A stretch of 15,240 bases of DNA from Candidatus Moraniibacteriota bacterium (lineage in GTDB: Bacteria > Patescibacteriota > Minisyncoccia > Moranbacterales > GCA-2747515): assembly GCA_027039165.1 (NCBI GenBank), contig JALWEZ010000075.1, forward strand, positions 1 to 15,240, in the 5' to 3' direction. Each line of letters begins with the position of its first letter. Within the stretch, counting starts at the first letter, position 1. The notes under the pieces are model-generated. The model made no database searches, was not told where the DNA came from, and saw nothing but the letters and a program-made list of their open reading frames with translations. Of the stretch, positions 14,294 through 15,240 are shown in pieces. The translations under genes and the position numbers were made by a program.

Positions 14294-14324
14294 AAAAAAC
14301 ACGAGGAAGACCCCCGTGTTTTTT
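14294..14324. terminator. Strong bidirectional intrinsic terminator
   Basis: AAAAAACACG (14294-14303) pairs with CGTGTTTTTT (14315-14324); a further GG/CC adds to the stem after one mismatch. A and T runs on both flanks let it end the ferredoxin transcript and the convergent minus-strand gene. Confidence 0.85.
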
Positions 14325-14345
14325 GATGATATGGTTTAAATTTAC

Positions 14346-15240
14346 TTATTTTATCTCACTTCCACCCCATTCAACTACACTAAAACCTTTTCGTTCGAAG
14401 TGTTCTAGTTTTTGCTTCTCAATTTCTACTGGTTTCTCAAGCGGTTTAAATACCATAAAAACTCTAAGTATTGAGTCTGGTTTTGGTGTGATGGTAAGCG
14501 GCGCATTATCTGTATACTCCTTGCCTGCAAAGTGGATTAGATTATAAGCATTGCCTTGCATTTTAGGAAACCAATAAACTATAAATTCGTTGTATTCTTT
14601 TGGCGTAAGTCCCATCTGTGATAAAGTTTTTTGCAAAAATTCTTTGGTGTCAGTGCCTTTTACTACAAAACCAGTTGATAAATCCCACTCAATCTCTCTA
14701 CTAGGACGCCCCTCCCAAAACAAATAGCTATACTCTTTTCCGTCTGCATAATTTATAAGCTCTCCATCTGGATAAGCAAGCACCCTCCAGCCCTTTAACT
14801 TCTCATCATATTCTGGATAATCTGCAAAAATCTCACCCTTATAGTCAAGCCTCACCTGTACATATTGCTTTTTTGTTGGGTAGAGGTATATTACTGGTTT
14901 ATAAAATACTATACAAAAACCATTAAGATCTCCAGCAGGTTCTTTTGGTTTTTTAGTAAAACATCCCCAAGAACAATATTTTCCGATTGTGCTATCACAA
15001 TGACAAGATTTATATAAGTTTTTTCCTTGTAATTTACAAAAATATTCTGCTATTCGTGGCACATCTTTTTTCTCTTCATTAATTACATTATTTTTACGTA
15101 AAAACGGTATACGACCCATTTTTATAAATATTATTTCAGAAAATAAAAAAATTGTAGTAGTTACTGTAAGTAAAATTATTATAATTTTTATAAGAATGCT
15201 TCTTTTCTTTTTAGCTTTAGCTTTTGGATTATTTGTATTA
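14346..15240 (-). CDS. Membrane-anchored extracytoplasmic protein with KPVIYLYP motif (5' end outside window)
   Basis: The frame is open to the right edge: 297 residues are visible. The internal ATG at 15119 is not the likely start, because the 40 codons before it encode a Lys/Arg-rich stretch (PKAKAKKKRS) and then a transmembrane helix (ILIKIIIILLTVTTTIFLFS). That is a typical signal-anchor. After it comes a Cys-rich region with six cysteines (FCKLQGKNLYKSCHCDS, YCSWGCF, then GFC), possibly disulfide-bonded. Next is FYKPVIYLYPTKKQYVQVRL, then GWRVLAYPDGELINYADG, YSYLFWEGRP and NEFIVYWFPKMQGNAYNLIHF. I recall this KPVIYLYP/YSYLFWEG arrangement as a conserved uncharacterised family in Firmicutes and candidate phyla. 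Function unknown; location outside the membrane is inference from topology. Confidence 0.75.
   Translation of the reverse strand, partial: NTNNPKAKAKKKRSILIKIIIILLTVTTTIFLFSEIIFIKMGRIPFLRKNNVINEEKKDVPRIAEYFCKLQGKNLYKSCHCDSTIGKYCSWGCFTKKPKEPAGDLNGFCIVFYKPVIYLYPTKKQYVQVRLDYKGEIFADYPEYDEKLKGWRVLAYPDGELINYADGKEYSYLFWEGRPSREIEWDLSTGFVVKGTDTKEFLQKTLSQMGLTPKEYNEFIVYWFPKMQGNAYNLIHFAGKEYTDNAPLTITPKPDSILRVFMVFKPLEKPVEIEKQKLEHFERKGFSVVEWGGSEIK

Overview
This is a low-GC bacterial window with compact gene spacing, short intergenic regions and small nucleotide-metabolism and tRNA-charging genes. The mix of genes suggests a small-genome lineage such as the Candidate Phyla Radiation (Patescibacteria, perhaps Parcubacteria). 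The evidence is a short 4Fe-4S ferredoxin, GatB, a DUF389 membrane protein, a cohesin-fold secreted protein, a membrane-anchored protein with a KPVIYLYP motif, tRNAs without an encoded CCA, and almost no Shine-Dalgarno sequences. This placement is inference; no rRNA or ribosomal-protein marker is in the window. The standard genetic code fits every intact gene.

Layout. Positions 1-1360 hold the tail of an unknown gene, a shared terminator, mscL on the minus strand, and a decayed sulfotransferase-like remnant. Positions 1357-2571 hold a 65-residue membrane protein, a DUF389 membrane protein and tRNA-Arg(GCG) with a near-consensus promoter. Positions 2584-4750 hold a secreted protein (signal peptide, cohesin-like domain, three almost identical DUF5648-like repeats). 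It is followed by a hairpin-rich spacer and an adenosine deaminase family gene. Positions 4794-9683 are one gene for a 1629-residue superfamily 1 helicase with a C-terminal Vsr/MTES_1575-like nuclease domain. It is the strongest candidate for a genome-defence function. A tRNA-Ser(GCU) lies upstream of it.

Positions 10149-12405 form a tight nucleotide operon: dihydrofolate reductase, a P-loop kinase, thymidylate kinase and dUTPase, with gaps of 4-13 nt. These genes make and protect the dTTP supply: DHFR regenerates tetrahydrofolate, dUTPase yields dUMP and keeps uracil out of DNA, and thymidylate kinase phosphorylates dTMP. No thymidylate synthase is in the window. gatB (transamidation of Glu-tRNAGln/Asp-tRNAAsn) and a ferredoxin follow, each with its own candidate promoter. 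A strong bidirectional terminator separates them from a minus-strand membrane-anchored protein that continues past the right edge.

The main points for a second look are the helicase-nuclease, the repeat-bearing secreted protein, the deaminase with a substituted substrate-contact aspartate, the G34 arginine tRNA, and the alternative hairpins ahead of the deaminase.
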